Source: an uncultured Blautia sp. (GTDB taxonomy: Bacteria > Bacillota > Clostridia > Lachnospirales > Lachnospiraceae). From it: DNA of 64,000 nucleotides. The stretch is taken from contig CAMNTH010000009.1 of the NCBI GenBank assembly GCA_946557785.1, positions 1-64,000 of the forward strand, read 5' to 3'. Numbering within the stretch: the first letter of the stretch is position 1; each line of letters opens with the position of its first letter. A program made the translations under genes and the position numbers. Below the pieces are notes generated by a model. That model searched no databases. It was not told the origin of the DNA and saw only the letters and a list, made by a program, of their open reading frames with translations. Shown in pieces: positions 1 through 9,901 of the stretch.

Positions 1-55
1 ACCTGCGACCTCACGGCCCCCAGCCGTGCGCGCTACCAAGCTACGCCATACCCCG
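1..55 (-). tRNA. tRNA-Pro (GGG), 5' part only
   Basis: Read on the minus strand, this starts with the acceptor strand CGGGGTA, a D-arm (GCGT stem, AGCTTGGTA loop, GCGC) and an anticodon arm CACGG-CTGGGGG-CCGTG, giving anticodon GGG for proline CCC/CCU codons. The variable loop and the first T-stem bases follow, and the T-loop and 3' acceptor strand lie outside the window. The structure is clear even though the gene is cut. Confidence 0.9.
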
Positions 56-200
56 TGACAGAGGTTATTATAACAATCTCTCAAAAAAAAATCAACCTCT
101 TTTTTGCAATTTACCAATATTTTTTCCGCCCCGCTGTAATTTTTTATAACCTCCTTGAAACCTCAACAGACTTTACACTTTTTATGATATCCTTTGTTTA

Positions 201-665
201 TTACGATGCTTTGATCACTCTTTCCAGATTATCAACCCTCATTTCCAAACTGGCAGTTTTCTCTAAAGTTTCTTTATTTTCTTTTCTATGGCGTATTTCA
301 TCCATTCGGGCATCATATAATACGCTGATCTTTACCTGAATATCATTCTCTATGGTAACCTCAAGCTTTTTCACTGATTCTCTCAGATACGCCATCTCAC
401 TAGAAAGACTCTCTTTTGTATCCGCAATCTCTTTATGAAGACTCTCATAAAGGCTCTCTTTCGTATCCGCAATCTCTTTATGGAGACTCTCATAAAGGCT
501 CTCTTTCGTATCCGCAATCTCTTTATGGAGACTCTCATAAAGGCTCTCTTTCGTATCCGCAATCTCTTTATGAAGAGCATTTCTGTTTTCTATAACCTCA
601 CCGTGGAGTGTTATAATACTGCTTTGAATTGAAAAAAGTATGTTCTTTAATTCTGTATCGTCCAT
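201..665 (-). CDS. Hypothetical coiled-coil protein with 15-residue tandem repeats
   Basis: About 154 residues, highly charged, with no membrane segment or signal peptide. The middle is a 15-residue unit (HKEIADTKESLYESL) in three near-identical copies plus a partial one, with Leu/Ile spacing typical of a long alpha-helical coiled coil. The C-terminal part (VKKLEVTIENDIQVKIS, then EMRVDNLERVI) looks like a second coiled coil. I chose the ATG at 665. A TTG 42 bases upstream is also in frame, and neither has a strong ribosome site. No family is recognised. The shape resembles small coiled-coil proteins of clostridial accessory regions that oligomerise, but the function is unknown. Confidence 0.65.
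   Translation of the reverse strand: MDDTELKNILFSIQSSIITLHGEVIENRNALHKEIADTKESLYESLHKEIADTKESLYESLHKEIADTKESLYESLHKEIADTKESLSSEMAYLRESVKKLEVTIENDIQVKISVLYDARMDEIRHRKENKETLEKTASLEMRVDNLERVIKAS
418..577 (-). repeat. 45-bp in-frame tandem repeat
   Basis: Unit beginns start at 418, 463, 508 and 553, exactly 45 bases apart. The first three are full length and differ by about one base (atgaag versus atggag), and the fourth is partial. Near identity at DNA level suggests recent slippage expansion or contraction inside the coiled-coil gene. Confidence 0.9.
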
Positions 666-707
666 ACAACCACGCCCCAAATCAAAATTATGTGTGCAGC
701 ATATCAA

Positions 708-985
708 AGAAAAGTGTAAAGCCTATTGAATTTTCAAGGTACAGTTTTGGGAAGGTGCTCTCGCGCCGGAAAAAATCGATATATATATATTCAGAGTATC
801 CATTCATACAACAGAAATGTTTAAACAGGAAAATTGCAGGTTTCACTCTTAAAGAAATCTATATTAGAATAATAGCACATTATGCTCTAACATGCAAGAA
901 AAAAATATGATGATTTTATATCATAGTTGGGGGGCTTTTGCCCCCAACATCATAATTTATTATATCCACCGCAGAAATCAGATCA
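708..985. other. AT-rich intergenic region, terminator only
   Basis: No coding sequence with a ribosome site or recognisable similarity is seen here. It holds AT-rich sequence and, at its right end, the leuD terminator described separately. Confidence 0.5.
920..953 (-). terminator. Probable terminator of leuCD
   Basis: Stem GTTGGGGGC / GCCCCCAAC around a four-base A/T loop, extended by complementary ATGAT/ATCAT flanks. It lies about 35 bases past the leuD stop. The T-tract on the minus strand is weak (ATATAAAAT), so termination efficiency is uncertain. Confidence 0.55.
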
Positions 986-1477
986 TCATGCATTCTGTCC
1001 GTTAATATAATTTACCAGCCCTTCAGCTTTAATAATCTTCTGCATGAATTCCGGAAACGCCTGGCCTTTAAATTCGGTTCCCTTTGTACGATTGTAGATT
1101 ATACCGGAATCAAAATCCACCTCCACTTCATCTCCATTCTCAATCCCTTTGCTTGCCTGAGGACATTCAATGATAGGAAGTCCGATATTAATTGCATTGC
1201 GGTAAAAAATCCTTGCAAAAGTTTCTGCGATGACACAGCTTACCCCTGCTGCTTTAATCGCAATAGGCGCATGTTCCCTGGAAGAACCGCATCCAAAATT
1301 TTTATCAGCAACAATGATATCTCCCTTGGAAACCTTATTTACAAATTCTTTATCAATATCCTCCATGCAGTGCGTTGCTAATTCCGCCGGGTCTGAAGAA
1401 TTCAGATAACGTGCCGGTATAATAACATCTGTATCTACATTGTCTCCATATTTAAAAACTCTGCCTTTTGCCTGCAT
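986..1477 (-). CDS. leuD: 3-isopropylmalate dehydratase small subunit
   Basis: 163 residues, the usual length for the short bacterial/archaeal LeuD type. It forms the swivelling domain that pairs with LeuC to isomerise 2-isopropylmalate to 3-isopropylmalate in leucine synthesis. Visible motifs: [16 protein letters not shown] near the N-terminus and the conserved [14 protein letters not shown] substrate-binding loop. It lies 14 bases after leuC with its own ribosome site and is evidently cotranscribed. No leuA or leuB is in the window, so the rest of the pathway is encoded elsewhere. Confidence 0.95.
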   Translation of the reverse strand: MQAKGRVFKYGDNVDTDVIIPARYLNSSDPAELATHCMEDIDKEFVNKVSKGDIIVADKNFGCGSSREHAPIAIKAAGVSCVIAETFARIFYRNAINIGLPIIECPQASKGIENGDEVEVDFDSGIIYNRTKGTEFKGQAFPEFMQKIIKAEGLVNYINGQNA

Positions 1478-1491
1478 AATCTCACTCCTCC

Positions 1492-2760
1492 TTATAATCC
1501 CAGTTCTTCCGGTACGGAAATCTTTCCGGTTACCGCACTTGCGGCAGCTACCGCCGGGCTTGAGAGATAAACCTCCGAATCCACATGCCCCATACGTCCC
1601 ACAAAGTTACGGTTTGTTGTAGATATACAGCGTTCCCCTGCTGCCAGAATCCCCATATAACCTCCAAGGCACGGTCCACAGGTAGGCGTACTTACAACAG
1701 CTCCTGCTTCTATAAAAATTTTCAAAAGTCCCTCTTCCATTGCTTGTAGATAAATAGACTGGGTAGCCGGAATTACGATACAGCGGATTCCTTTCTTTAC
1801 CTTACGGCCTTTCAGGATCGCAGCTGCAATACGAAGGTCCTCGATTCGTCCATTGGTACAGGAACCGATCACAGCCTGATCAACCGCTACATCTTCTTTT
1901 ATCTCAGAAACCGTCTTTGTATTTTCCGGAAGATGCGGAAATGCAACCGTAGGCTCTAAAGTACTTAAATCTATGGTATATTCCTCATCATAAACAGCAT
2001 CCGGATCTGCTTCATATATCTGATACGATCTGGAAGAATGTTCCTGCATGTATGCCACTGCTAAATCATCCACCGGGAAAATTCCATTTTTACCGCCTGC
2101 CTCGATCGCCATGTTTGCAATAGTAAAACGATCATCCATAGTCAGATTTTTAATTCCTTCCCCAACAAATTCCATAGACTTGTAAAGAGCTCCGTCCACG
2201 CCGATCATCCCTATAATATGCAGGATAACATCTTTTCCGCTGACCCATTTCTTCGGCTTTCCGATGATATTAAACTTAATTGCGGAAGGCACCTTAAACC
2301 AGGCTTTTCCCGTAGCCATACCTGCTGCCATATCCGTACTTCCCACACCTGTAGAGAAAGCCCCCAGGGCGCCATAGGTACATGTATGAGAATCTGCACC
2401 AATGATCACATCCCCTGCTACAGTCAGGCCTTTCTCCGGAAGAAGCGCATGCTCGATTCCCATTTCTCCTACGTCAAAGTAATTCGTAATCTGATGCCTG
2501 CAGGCAAATTCACGGACACATTTACAGTGTTCTGCTGATTTAATATCTTTATTTGGAATAAAATGATCCATTACTAATGCAATTTTATCCTTGTGAAATA
2601 CTGTATCCACGGTCATCTTTTCCATTTCATGAATGGCTACCGGAGAAGTGATATCATTTCCCAAAACAAGATCTAACTCCGCCTCAATAAGCTGTCCCGC
2701 TTCTACATGATCCAGCCCGGCATGTGCAGCCAAAATTTTCTGCGTCATTGTCATTCCCAT
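1492..2760 (-). CDS. leuC: 3-isopropylmalate dehydratase large subunit
   Basis: 422 residues from the ATG at 2760, chosen because AGGAGG sits 6 to 7 bases upstream; an in-frame start 30 bases earlier lacks this. It is the aconitase-family catalytic subunit carrying a 4Fe-4S cluster. Cluster ligands are visible in IGSCTNGR (around residue 300) and [10 protein letters not shown] (around residue 360). Substrate motifs [21 protein letters not shown] and the N-terminal [11 protein letters not shown] match the 420-residue HacA/LeuC type. It forms an operon with leuD and is divergent from a LysR gene that probably controls it. Confidence 0.96.
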   Translation of the reverse strand: MGMTMTQKILAAHAGLDHVEAGQLIEAELDLVLGNDITSPVAIHEMEKMTVDTVFHKDKIALVMDHFIPNKDIKSAEHCKCVREFACRHQITNYFDVGEMGIEHALLPEKGLTVAGDVIIGADSHTCTYGALGAFSTGVGSTDMAAGMATGKAWFKVPSAIKFNIIGKPKKWVSGKDVILHIIGMIGVDGALYKSMEFVGEGIKNLTMDDRFTIANMAIEAGGKNGIFPVDDLAVAYMQEHSSRSYQIYEADPDAVYDEEYTIDLSTLEPTVAFPHLPENTKTVSEIKEDVAVDQAVIGSCTNGRIEDLRIAAAILKGRKVKKGIRCIVIPATQSIYLQAMEEGLLKIFIEAGAVVSTPTCGPCLGGYMGILAAGERCISTTNRNFVGRMGHVDSEVYLSSPAVAAASAVTGKISVPEELGL

Positions 2761-2796
2761 TTTATTTCCTCCTGTTCTTCTATAGGACAATTTCTG

Positions 2797-2826
2797 TTGC
2801 TATTTTAACACGGTTTCTGCTATAAT
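2797..2826 (+). promoter_or_regulatory. Promoter of the LysR gene, overlapping the leuC promoter
   Basis: TTGCTA (2797-2802), an 18-base spacer and TATAAT (2821-2826) precede the regulator gene. On the opposite strand TTAGCA followed by TTAAAAT in the same interval is a plausible leuC promoter. Overlapping divergent promoters are typical of a LysR regulator with its target; the AT-rich dyads around 2845-2880 could hold its binding sites, but no site can be fixed. Confidence 0.6.
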
Positions 2827-2894
2827 GCTAATACATATTAATCATACTTATTATAATTTATAGTTATATTATTTTGAAATAGCATGGAGGAAAA

Positions 2895-3767
2895 ATGCAC
2901 GAAAATTTATCTTTATATCATGTTTTTTATACAGTAGGATGTACCGGAAACATTTCCCTGGCTGCTAAAGAGCTTTTTATCAGCCAGCCGGCCATCAGCC
3001 GTTCCATACAGAAACTGGAGGAAAGCCTGGATACCATATTATTTACACGCAATTCCAGAGGCGTAATGCTGACACCGGACGGGGAAGCTCTTTTTGCAAA
3101 AGTAAAAGAGGCCTTTTCCCTCCTTGCTGAGGGAGAAAACCTCATTCACCACAATCGTCTTCGCAATATTCCCAGAATCCGTCTGGGTGCCAGCTCAACC
3201 TTAAGCAAATATGTGCTCCTTTCCCACCTAAAGTCTTATATCAAAGAACATCCACAGGTGCGCATCAATATCTCCTGCCAGTCCACCTATCAGACCCTCC
3301 AGCTTCTGGACAGCGGCAAAATTGATGTCGGGCTGATCGGACGGCCCAAAAGCCTTCAGGGATATTATTTCCGGCCGCTTCTCCATATCCGGGACACCTT
3401 TGTGGCAACCAGACAGTACCTGAAAAATCAGGCTGAACTATACCCGGGAGAAACCCTCCTTCATACTGCAACTTTTATGATGCTGGATGAAGAAAACATA
3501 TCCAGGCAATCTGTCAACAGCACTCTGAAATCACACCAAATTGAACTTAGCCATATCCTGGAAGTAACCTCCATGGATCTGCTCATTCAATTTGCTGAAA
3601 TCGGGCTGGGAATCGCATGTGTCATACGGGAATTTGTCCAAAAAGAATTGGACAGCCAGATTCTGGTAGAAGTTCCCATGGGAATCAATTTCTCTGACAG
3701 AGAAATTGGGTTTGTCTGCAGGCGGAAAGAAGAACATCTGCCTCTTCTTTCATATTTCTTTCAGTAA
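2895..3767 (+). CDS. LysR-family transcriptional regulator, probably of leuCD
   Basis: 290 residues, standard LysR length. The N-terminal winged helix-turn-helix is clear (residues about 5-65: NISLAAKELFISQPAISRSI, then LFTRNSRGVMLTPDGEAL), followed by a periplasmic-binding-protein-like effector domain. The start has a GGAGG ribosome site. It is transcribed away from leuC with about 130 bases between, the usual regulator-target arrangement. The effector cannot be told from sequence; a leucine-pathway intermediate such as isopropylmalate would be the expected ligand by analogy with other divergent leu regulators. Confidence 0.88.
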   Translation: MHENLSLYHVFYTVGCTGNISLAAKELFISQPAISRSIQKLEESLDTILFTRNSRGVMLTPDGEALFAKVKEAFSLLAEGENLIHHNRLRNIPRIRLGASSTLSKYVLLSHLKSYIKEHPQVRINISCQSTYQTLQLLDSGKIDVGLIGRPKSLQGYYFRPLLHIRDTFVATRQYLKNQAELYPGETLLHTATFMMLDEENISRQSVNSTLKSHQIELSHILEVTSMDLLIQFAEIGLGIACVIREFVQKELDSQILVEVPMGINFSDREIGFVCRRKEEHLPLLSYFFQ

Positions 3768-3783
3768 ATTTCCCATTCATACA

Positions 3784-3813
3784 AAAATGCCCGTAAATCT
3801 CCGGGCATTTTTT
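3784..3813. terminator. Bidirectional terminator between the LysR gene and ilvC
   Basis: AAATGCCCG / CGGGCATTT stem with an eight-base loop and a T-run on the plus strand; A-run on the left supplies a T-run on the minus strand. It separates two convergent genes and can serve both. Confidence 0.88.
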
Positions 3814-3833
3814 ACGAATAATTCTTTATACAA

Positions 3834-4865
<1,032 letters not shown>

Positions 4866-4942
4866 CTAATATTCGTAAATTTTTTCATAATATCGTTAAG
4901 GGACGATCTTCCCCTAGCAAACCTCTTCTGTACAATTCCTCA

Positions 4943-5440
4943 TTACAGGAAAGTTACATCGTCAGATCCTCTGGAAAGACCGGTAACGCCGGTACGCGCC
5001 AGCTCCAGAATCTCATAATCTCCAAGAAGGTCAATAAATGCCTCTAACTTGGATTTGCTTCCCGTCATCTCTATAATCAGGGATTCCTTACTTACATCAA
5101 CAACTTTCGCACGGAAAATATCAGCAACTGCAATAATACCCTGCCTCTGCTCCGGCTTTGCTGCTACTTTGATCATCACCAGCTCATGACTTACGCAGTT
5201 GGCAGGATCCAATACCTTAATGGCTCTTACATCCACCAGCTTGGCAAGCTGTTTCGTGATCTGCTCCAGAATCTGCTCATCTCCGCTGCATACAACCGTC
5301 ATTCTGGAGAAACGCTCATCCGCAGTCACACCAACGGTAAGACTGTCAATATTATAGCCCCGGCGGCTAAATAGTCCGGCAATCCGGCTAAGTACACCTG
5401 CGGTATTGTCAACCAGCAAGGACAAAATTCTCTTCTGCAT
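4943..5440 (-). CDS. ilvN: Acetolactate synthase regulatory (small) subunit
   Basis: 165 residues. The N-terminal ACT domain (RILSLLVDNTAGVLSRIAGLFSRRGYNIDSL) and the C-terminal regulatory domain are those of the IlvN/IlvH family, which binds the catalytic subunit and gives valine feedback inhibition. The catalytic subunit gene is absent here, which is unusual because ilvB normally lies immediately upstream. It heads an ilvN-ilvC unit with a strong promoter of its own. Some annotators would call this ilvH. Confidence 0.93.
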   Translation of the reverse strand: MQKRILSLLVDNTAGVLSRIAGLFSRRGYNIDSLTVGVTADERFSRMTVVCSGDEQILEQITKQLAKLVDVRAIKVLDPANCVSHELVMIKVAAKPEQRQGIIAVADIFRAKVVDVSKESLIIEMTGSKSKLEAFIDLLGDYEILELARTGVTGLSRGSDDVTFL

Positions 5441-5474
5441 ACTCCACCTGCTTTCATCACTTTAAACTTCTAAA

Positions 5475-5492
5475 TATTTAATATATTAAATA
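5475..5492. repeat. 18-bp perfect palindrome in the ilvN leader
   Basis: TATTTAATATATTAAATA, all A/T and perfectly self-complementary, starts about 4 bases past the predicted transcription start. It could be an operator or simply an AT-rich element. Confidence 0.6.
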
Positions 5493-5502
5493 CCTGCCCT
5501 TA

Positions 5503-5530
5503 ATTATAACAAGAATCACAGTTTTGTCAA
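5503..5530 (-). promoter_or_regulatory. ilvN-ilvC promoter
   Basis: On the minus strand TTGACA (5530-5525), a 16-base spacer and TATAAT (5508-5503), both hexamers at consensus. There is no T-box-like leader between it and ilvN. Confidence 0.85.
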
Positions 5531-5568
5531 TCAGAAATTGCCTTCAACAGCAGAAGCTCCCCTTCCTT

Positions 5569-6621
5569 TTACACCAGATATTTTTCCTGGAGATCTTCTA
5601 CCGCCTTCGGCGTCAGATACAGCGCCCTTCTTAAAAACCGTTCCACAGAGCCGTAATGCTGTTCAATAGCATCAAACACCCCATCCAGGTATTCTTCCTT
5701 TACCCTGTAGAAACAATTGATCCGATCCATAACCTTTGGATCCACAATTGTTTTTGTTTCCATCAGCCGTATCATATATTCCTGCTCGTTTTCCAGACAG
5801 GCATTGGTTTTCATAAAGTCAGCAAGCACATCCTCCCTGGAAACGCCAAGAGTACATAAAAGAAGGGCCGTCCCGATTCCTGCCCGGTCTTTTCCCATGC
5901 TGCAGTGCCACAAAACTGCTCCCTCATCCTGCCGCAGGAGCATATCCAAAAATCTCGCATACTGTTTTACGGAATACTGATCCAGAATCAGGTTCCGATA
6001 CTGCCGGATCATAAATTCATCTGAATCCCCCTGCATATTCAGTATGATTTCCGAAATGTTCCCTTCTCTGGAAATCATCACCGCTTCCTCATCTATAATG
6101 GGAATATCATAATACTTTACACCCTCTAAGATCGTATCCGGCCTTTGTTCCCGTTCCATTTTATTTCGAAAATCTATCACCGTTGATAAATGATATTCAT
6201 TTTTCAAAGCTTCCTGATCCAGAATAGACATATGATAAAGGCTGCCGCTTCGAAGCAGTTTTCTTGGCATGATATGCCGGCCGTCCTTTACGGTAATCGC
6301 ACCCAGGTCCCTGGTGTTTGGAAGGCTTTGGAGCCCCACACGTCCGCCCTTTGGAAAGCCCACTGCCATTTCCGGATTCAGAACACGCAGAAGAGTCATA
6401 CATTCATGCACTTCTTTCTCTGTCATATCAAATTTATAGCGTTTCCTTCTCCGGGTCACGATTACCAAATAATTGGTAATGATCTGCCTGCCTGCTTCCT
6501 CTTCATTTCCCTCTCTGCGCATATAAGCCCACAGAATATCCCGGCAGGGCAGACTGTTAATCCTCATATGCTTCGTAAAAATAAGATAGCCGTCTTCTAT
6601 TCGGATTTTTCCGTATTTCAC
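5569..6621 (-). CDS. Tyrosine/dual-specificity protein phosphatase
   Basis: 350 residues. Residues about 1-95 form a small beta-rich domain reminiscent of PH-like domains (IRIEDGYLIFTKHMRIN, then YLVIVTRRRKRYKF). The rest is a protein-tyrosine phosphatase domain of the bacterial Y_phosphatase3 type, beginning NTRDLGAI and carrying the catalytic P-loop HCSMGKDRAG with Cys and Arg intact. The substrate is unknown; relatives act on phosphoproteins or phosphoinositides. It is the last gene of a four-gene operon, starting two bases after the M20 amidohydrolase stops. Confidence 0.82.
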   Translation of the reverse strand: MKYGKIRIEDGYLIFTKHMRINSLPCRDILWAYMRREGNEEEAGRQIITNYLVIVTRRRKRYKFDMTEKEVHECMTLLRVLNPEMAVGFPKGGRVGLQSLPNTRDLGAITVKDGRHIMPRKLLRSGSLYHMSILDQEALKNEYHLSTVIDFRNKMEREQRPDTILEGVKYYDIPIIDEEAVMISREGNISEIILNMQGDSDEFMIRQYRNLILDQYSVKQYARFLDMLLRQDEGAVLWHCSMGKDRAGIGTALLLCTLGVSREDVLADFMKTNACLENEQEYMIRLMETKTIVDPKVMDRINCFYRVKEEYLDGVFDAIEQHYGSVERFLRRALYLTPKAVEDLQEKYLV

Positions 6622-6623
6622 AC

Positions 6624-7808
6624 TCAGCCCTCCATTTCTTTCTTCTCTTTTTCCTCACCAATTTCCCGAAGGATCTCATAAATCGCTTCCAGACTATAGG
6701 TAAGAATCTTCTCATCCATCGCAAACTTTGGATGATGAAGAGGAAAGTTTTTTTCGGACGTCCCCGCAAGGAACACGGCAAAAAGCCCCCTTGTCCGCTG
6801 AAAATACCGATAAGCATTATCCCCCGAAAGGAATACCTCATCTTCTCCCTCCAGCACAAACCGATCTCCAAAAATCTTTCTTCCTACAGCCTCTCCAATC
6901 CTGGTAAGTTCCGGATCGTTTGCAAAAGCCAAAACAGGATCTTTGGCAAACTCCATTTCAATCACAGTTCCTGTCTTCAGCTCAATTTCCTTTAAAATCA
7001 GGCCCAAACGCCTATAAAGCTCATAAAAATCCGCTTCCTTCACTGCCCTGATATTCACATCCATTTCCACACGGTCAGCAACAATATTCGCATACTTTCC
7101 CCCATGGATCGTACCGATTCCCACAAGGCAGGGAGAGCTCCCCCGGTACTCCTTATCCAGATCATGGACAGCTGTTCCCACCAGGGACGCAGCATAAATG
7201 CTGTCGATTCCTTTTTGGGCCTCGCTCCAATGGCTGGACTTTCCATGCACAATAACACGGACACCTGCGATCATTGCTGATGTCTGTCCTTCATGCACAG
7301 CCATGCCAAACTCCATATCCGTAGCAAAATGAAACATCACAAAGGCATCCGGCTTCGGGTTTTCCAAAGCACCTGCCGCAAGCATCCGGCTGGCGCCCTC
7401 TCCAATTTCCTCTGCCGGCTCAAACAAAAATCGGACGTTTGCAGGAAAGGAAGTCCCTTCCTCTGCCAAAATTTTTGCCATTGTTAAGGCCACGGCTAAA
7501 ATAGCATCATGTCCGCAGGCATGCATACACCCCTCATGTCCCGATGCAAATTTCAGCCCTGTTTGTTCTTGTATTGGCAGCGCATCCATCTCTGCGCGCA
7601 GTACAGCCGTACATTTTTTCCCTGACAGCTCCGGAAGCTGTGCGATCCATCCGGTTGGAGGCACGGCACTCAGCCGATACCCAAGCGATTCCAGGTATTC
7701 CCGGATAAAAGCAGATGTCTTTTCTTCTTTCAGCGCCAATTCCGGATAACGGTGAAAATGTCTCCGCAGCCTTATTAATTCTTCTCTGTATTCTTCCCTA
7801 TTCTTCAT
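6624..7808 (-). CDS. M20-family amidohydrolase
   Basis: 394 residues, the usual length for IAA-amino-acid hydrolase/hippurate hydrolase-like enzymes. The dinuclear-metal motifs HACGHD (around 105) and EPAEEIGEGA (around 140) are present, with the dimerisation domain inserted at 180-290. These enzymes hydrolyse N-acyl amino acids or peptides in the cytosol; the precise substrate is not readable. It is followed immediately by the phosphatase gene and preceded by the HAD gene, so is part of the same transcript. Confidence 0.88.
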   Translation of the reverse strand: MKNREEYREELIRLRRHFHRYPELALKEEKTSAFIREYLESLGYRLSAVPPTGWIAQLPELSGKKCTAVLRAEMDALPIQEQTGLKFASGHEGCMHACGHDAILAVALTMAKILAEEGTSFPANVRFLFEPAEEIGEGASRMLAAGALENPKPDAFVMFHFATDMEFGMAVHEGQTSAMIAGVRVIVHGKSSHWSEAQKGIDSIYAASLVGTAVHDLDKEYRGSSPCLVGIGTIHGGKYANIVADRVEMDVNIRAVKEADFYELYRRLGLILKEIELKTGTVIEMEFAKDPVLAFANDPELTRIGEAVGRKIFGDRFVLEGEDEVFLSGDNAYRYFQRTRGLFAVFLAGTSEKNFPLHHPKFAMDEKILTYSLEAIYEILREIGEEKEKKEMEG

Positions 7809-7855
7809 TCCTTACCTGAACCCTCCGGCAGCTTCTCGTCTCCTGCCTGATCGTC

Positions 7856-8662
7856 CTAAATCAGCCCAAGCTTCTTAAGCCCGTTCTGAATTCCATAATG
7901 AAACATGTCTGTCGTAACATAATCTGCAAGCTCTATGATTTTCTTAGAGGCATTTCCCATTGCAACTTTGGTTGCCGCATATTCAAACATAGAAAGGTCA
8001 TTGTTGCTGTCTCCGAAAACCACCGTATCCTCCCATGAAATAGAAAACAAAGTACACACAGCAGCAATCCCCACTGCTTTGTTCAGTCCTTTGGGAATCA
8101 TTTCAATGGTGGTTCCTGCGAAAGAACCGCTTTCATGACGGATAATATCGTAATATGCAGACAATTCCTCACATGCCTTCTGGGTATTACACCCCTCTGT
8201 CATCTTAGCGCTGATCTTGTTTATATACATATGATCTTCATTTCCCTTGATGGGTCTCCATTTGTCTCCCAGAGCCTCTGTGATCAGATCACAATACCAG
8301 TTAATCTGATTATTATATTCCTCTTTATCATAATACATAAAATCTGCGCCTTCCATCACAGGAATCAGACCATGTCTTCTAAGGACCTCAACAGAATGCT
8401 TCGCTGTTTCGCAGGGCATCTCCCTGTTAAACAAACGAACTCCGTCCTTTTCAATCGTTGCTCCGCAGGCACTGATCATACCTGTAAAAGGAATCTCTTC
8501 CAAATACCCAGGCACAAATGCTCTGCTTCTCCCAGTGCATAGCCATGCCTCATGTCCATTTTCCCTAAGGCATTTCACCGCATCTTTTGCACTTTGAGGA
8601 ACACCTCTTTCAATATCACAGATGGTGCCGTCTGCATCAAAAAACACTGCTTTTTTCTTCAT
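7856..8662 (-). CDS. HAD-superfamily (Cof-type) hydrolase
   Basis: 268 residues from the ATG at 8662, picked because GGAG lies six bases upstream; an in-frame ATG at 8674 is possible. HAD motifs: FFDADGTI with the nucleophile Asp at the start, a C2-type cap, and VVFGDSNNDLSMFEYA (motif IV) near residue 225. Cof-type members dephosphorylate sugar phosphates, FMN or PLP-type compounds. It begins 13 bases after the threonine-aldolase gene ends and belongs to the same operon. Substrate is not determined. Confidence 0.88.
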   Translation of the reverse strand: MKKKAVFFDADGTICDIERGVPQSAKDAVKCLRENGHEAWLCTGRSRAFVPGYLEEIPFTGMISACGATIEKDGVRLFNREMPCETAKHSVEVLRRHGLIPVMEGADFMYYDKEEYNNQINWYCDLITEALGDKWRPIKGNEDHMYINKISAKMTEGCNTQKACEELSAYYDIIRHESGSFAGTTIEMIPKGLNKAVGIAAVCTLFSISWEDTVVFGDSNNDLSMFEYAATKVAMGNASKKIIELADYVTTDMFHYGIQNGLKKLGLI

Positions 8663-8675
8663 CTTACTCTCCATG

Positions 8676-9701
8676 CTAAAATAATTCCAGCAATCTGTCA
8701 ATATTGTCTTTTTTTGTTGCCCAGCTTGTGGCAAATCGAACCACCGTATGATCTTCGTCCAGCTTTTCCCAATAGCTGAACTCTACCTTTGCCTGAAGCT
8801 CTTTCATAGCACTATTTTCCAAAATTACAAACTGCTGATTGGTAGGAGACTCCAGATAAAATTTCACACCCTTTTTGCGCAGTCCCTCTTTCATATAATC
8901 TGCCATCTCAATAGCATGTCTGCTGATGTCAAAATAAAGATCATCTGTAAACAGCGTATCAAACTGCACTCCCAAAACCCTGCCTTTGGCAAGGAGTGCT
9001 CCGTGCTGCTTTACTATGGTCAGAAAATGGGCAGGCATATTCTGTTTTGTAAATACGACTGCTTCTCCGCACAATGCTCCTACCTTGGTTCCTCCGATAT
9101 AAAAAACATCACAGTATTTAGCAATATCAGAAAGAGTAACGTCTGTTTCGCTGCTCATTAATCCGTAGCCAAGACGCGCTCCGTCCATATAAAAAGGAAG
9201 GTGATACTTTCTGCAAACTTCTGAAAGGCTTTTCAATTCTTCCTTAGAATATAAAGTTCCATATTCCGTAGGATGGGAAATATAAACCATTCCGGGGAAT
9301 ACCATATGCTCATAGCTTTCATCATCCCAAAAATCAACCAGCATGCTTTCCAGCTCTCCGGCGTCAATCTTCCCCTGGTGTTCCGGCAATACAAGCACCT
9401 TATGTCCGCTGTGTTCAATGGCACCTGATTCATGTGCATTTATATGTCCTGTTTTTGCTGCCACAACGCCTTCATAAGTACGAAGCAGGGAATCGATCAC
9501 TACGTCATTCGTCTGGGTTCCTCCTACCAGGAAAAAGATTTCCGCTTCCGGACAGCTGCATGCTCTGCGGATTTTTTCCTTCGCCTGCTGGCAATAATGA
9601 TCGCTTCCATATCCAGGAAGCTGTTCCAAATTGGTTTCAAGAAGGCGTGCCAGAATTTTTTCATGTGCGCCTTCTGTATAATCACATTCAAATGATAACA
9701 T
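8676..9701 (-). CDS. Low-specificity threonine aldolase-like PLP enzyme
   Basis: 341 residues. A fold-type I PLP enzyme of the beta-eliminating lyase/threonine aldolase group, which splits threonine or allo-threonine to glycine and acetaldehyde. Seen: LVGGTQTNDVVIDSLLR near residue 60, HINAHESGAIEHSGHKV, the PLP-contacting YMDGARLGYG, and the Schiff-base Lys in DVFYIGGTKVGALCGEA. The start has GGAGG seven bases upstream. It leads the four-gene operon and is driven by a strong promoter at about 9.75 kb. Amino-acid specificity is inferred from the family only. Confidence 0.85.
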   Translation of the reverse strand: MLSFECDYTEGAHEKILARLLETNLEQLPGYGSDHYCQQAKEKIRRACSCPEAEIFFLVGGTQTNDVVIDSLLRTYEGVVAAKTGHINAHESGAIEHSGHKVLVLPEHQGKIDAGELESMLVDFWDDESYEHMVFPGMVYISHPTEYGTLYSKEELKSLSEVCRKYHLPFYMDGARLGYGLMSSETDVTLSDIAKYCDVFYIGGTKVGALCGEAVVFTKQNMPAHFLTIVKQHGALLAKGRVLGVQFDTLFTDDLYFDISRHAIEMADYMKEGLRKKGVKFYLESPTNQQFVILENSAMKELQAKVEFSYWEKLDEDHTVVRFATSWATKKDNIDRLLELF

Positions 9702-9749
9702 CGTTTTTCCTCCATATTCCTGCGCTACTGGATTTTTATACAGTTCTTT

Positions 9750-9779
9750 ATTATAACCCTCTCAGTTCCTTACTGTCAA
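9750..9779 (-). promoter_or_regulatory. Promoter of the threonine-aldolase operon
   Basis: TTGACA (9779-9774), an 18-base spacer and TATAAT (9755-9750) read on the minus strand, about 50 bases before the start codon. Confidence 0.82.
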
Positions 9780-9901
9780 ATAAACGTTTCCCGTATCCTT
9801 CGGCTTGCGGCCTGCGCCTGCAGATAGATAATGGTTAAAACTGTTTATGGGAAATATTTCAGAATAGTATCAAAACATCCGAAGGCGATTAAGAAGTGGG
9901 A

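Noticed and set aside
418-577. Tandem 45-bp units as a CRISPR array
   Set aside because: The units are contiguous with no variable spacers and are in frame with a protein; this is a coding repeat.
383-632. Short arginine-rich frames on both strands in the coiled-coil gene
   Set aside because: They are shadow frames produced by the 45-bp repeat, which is a multiple of three and so stays open in several frames.
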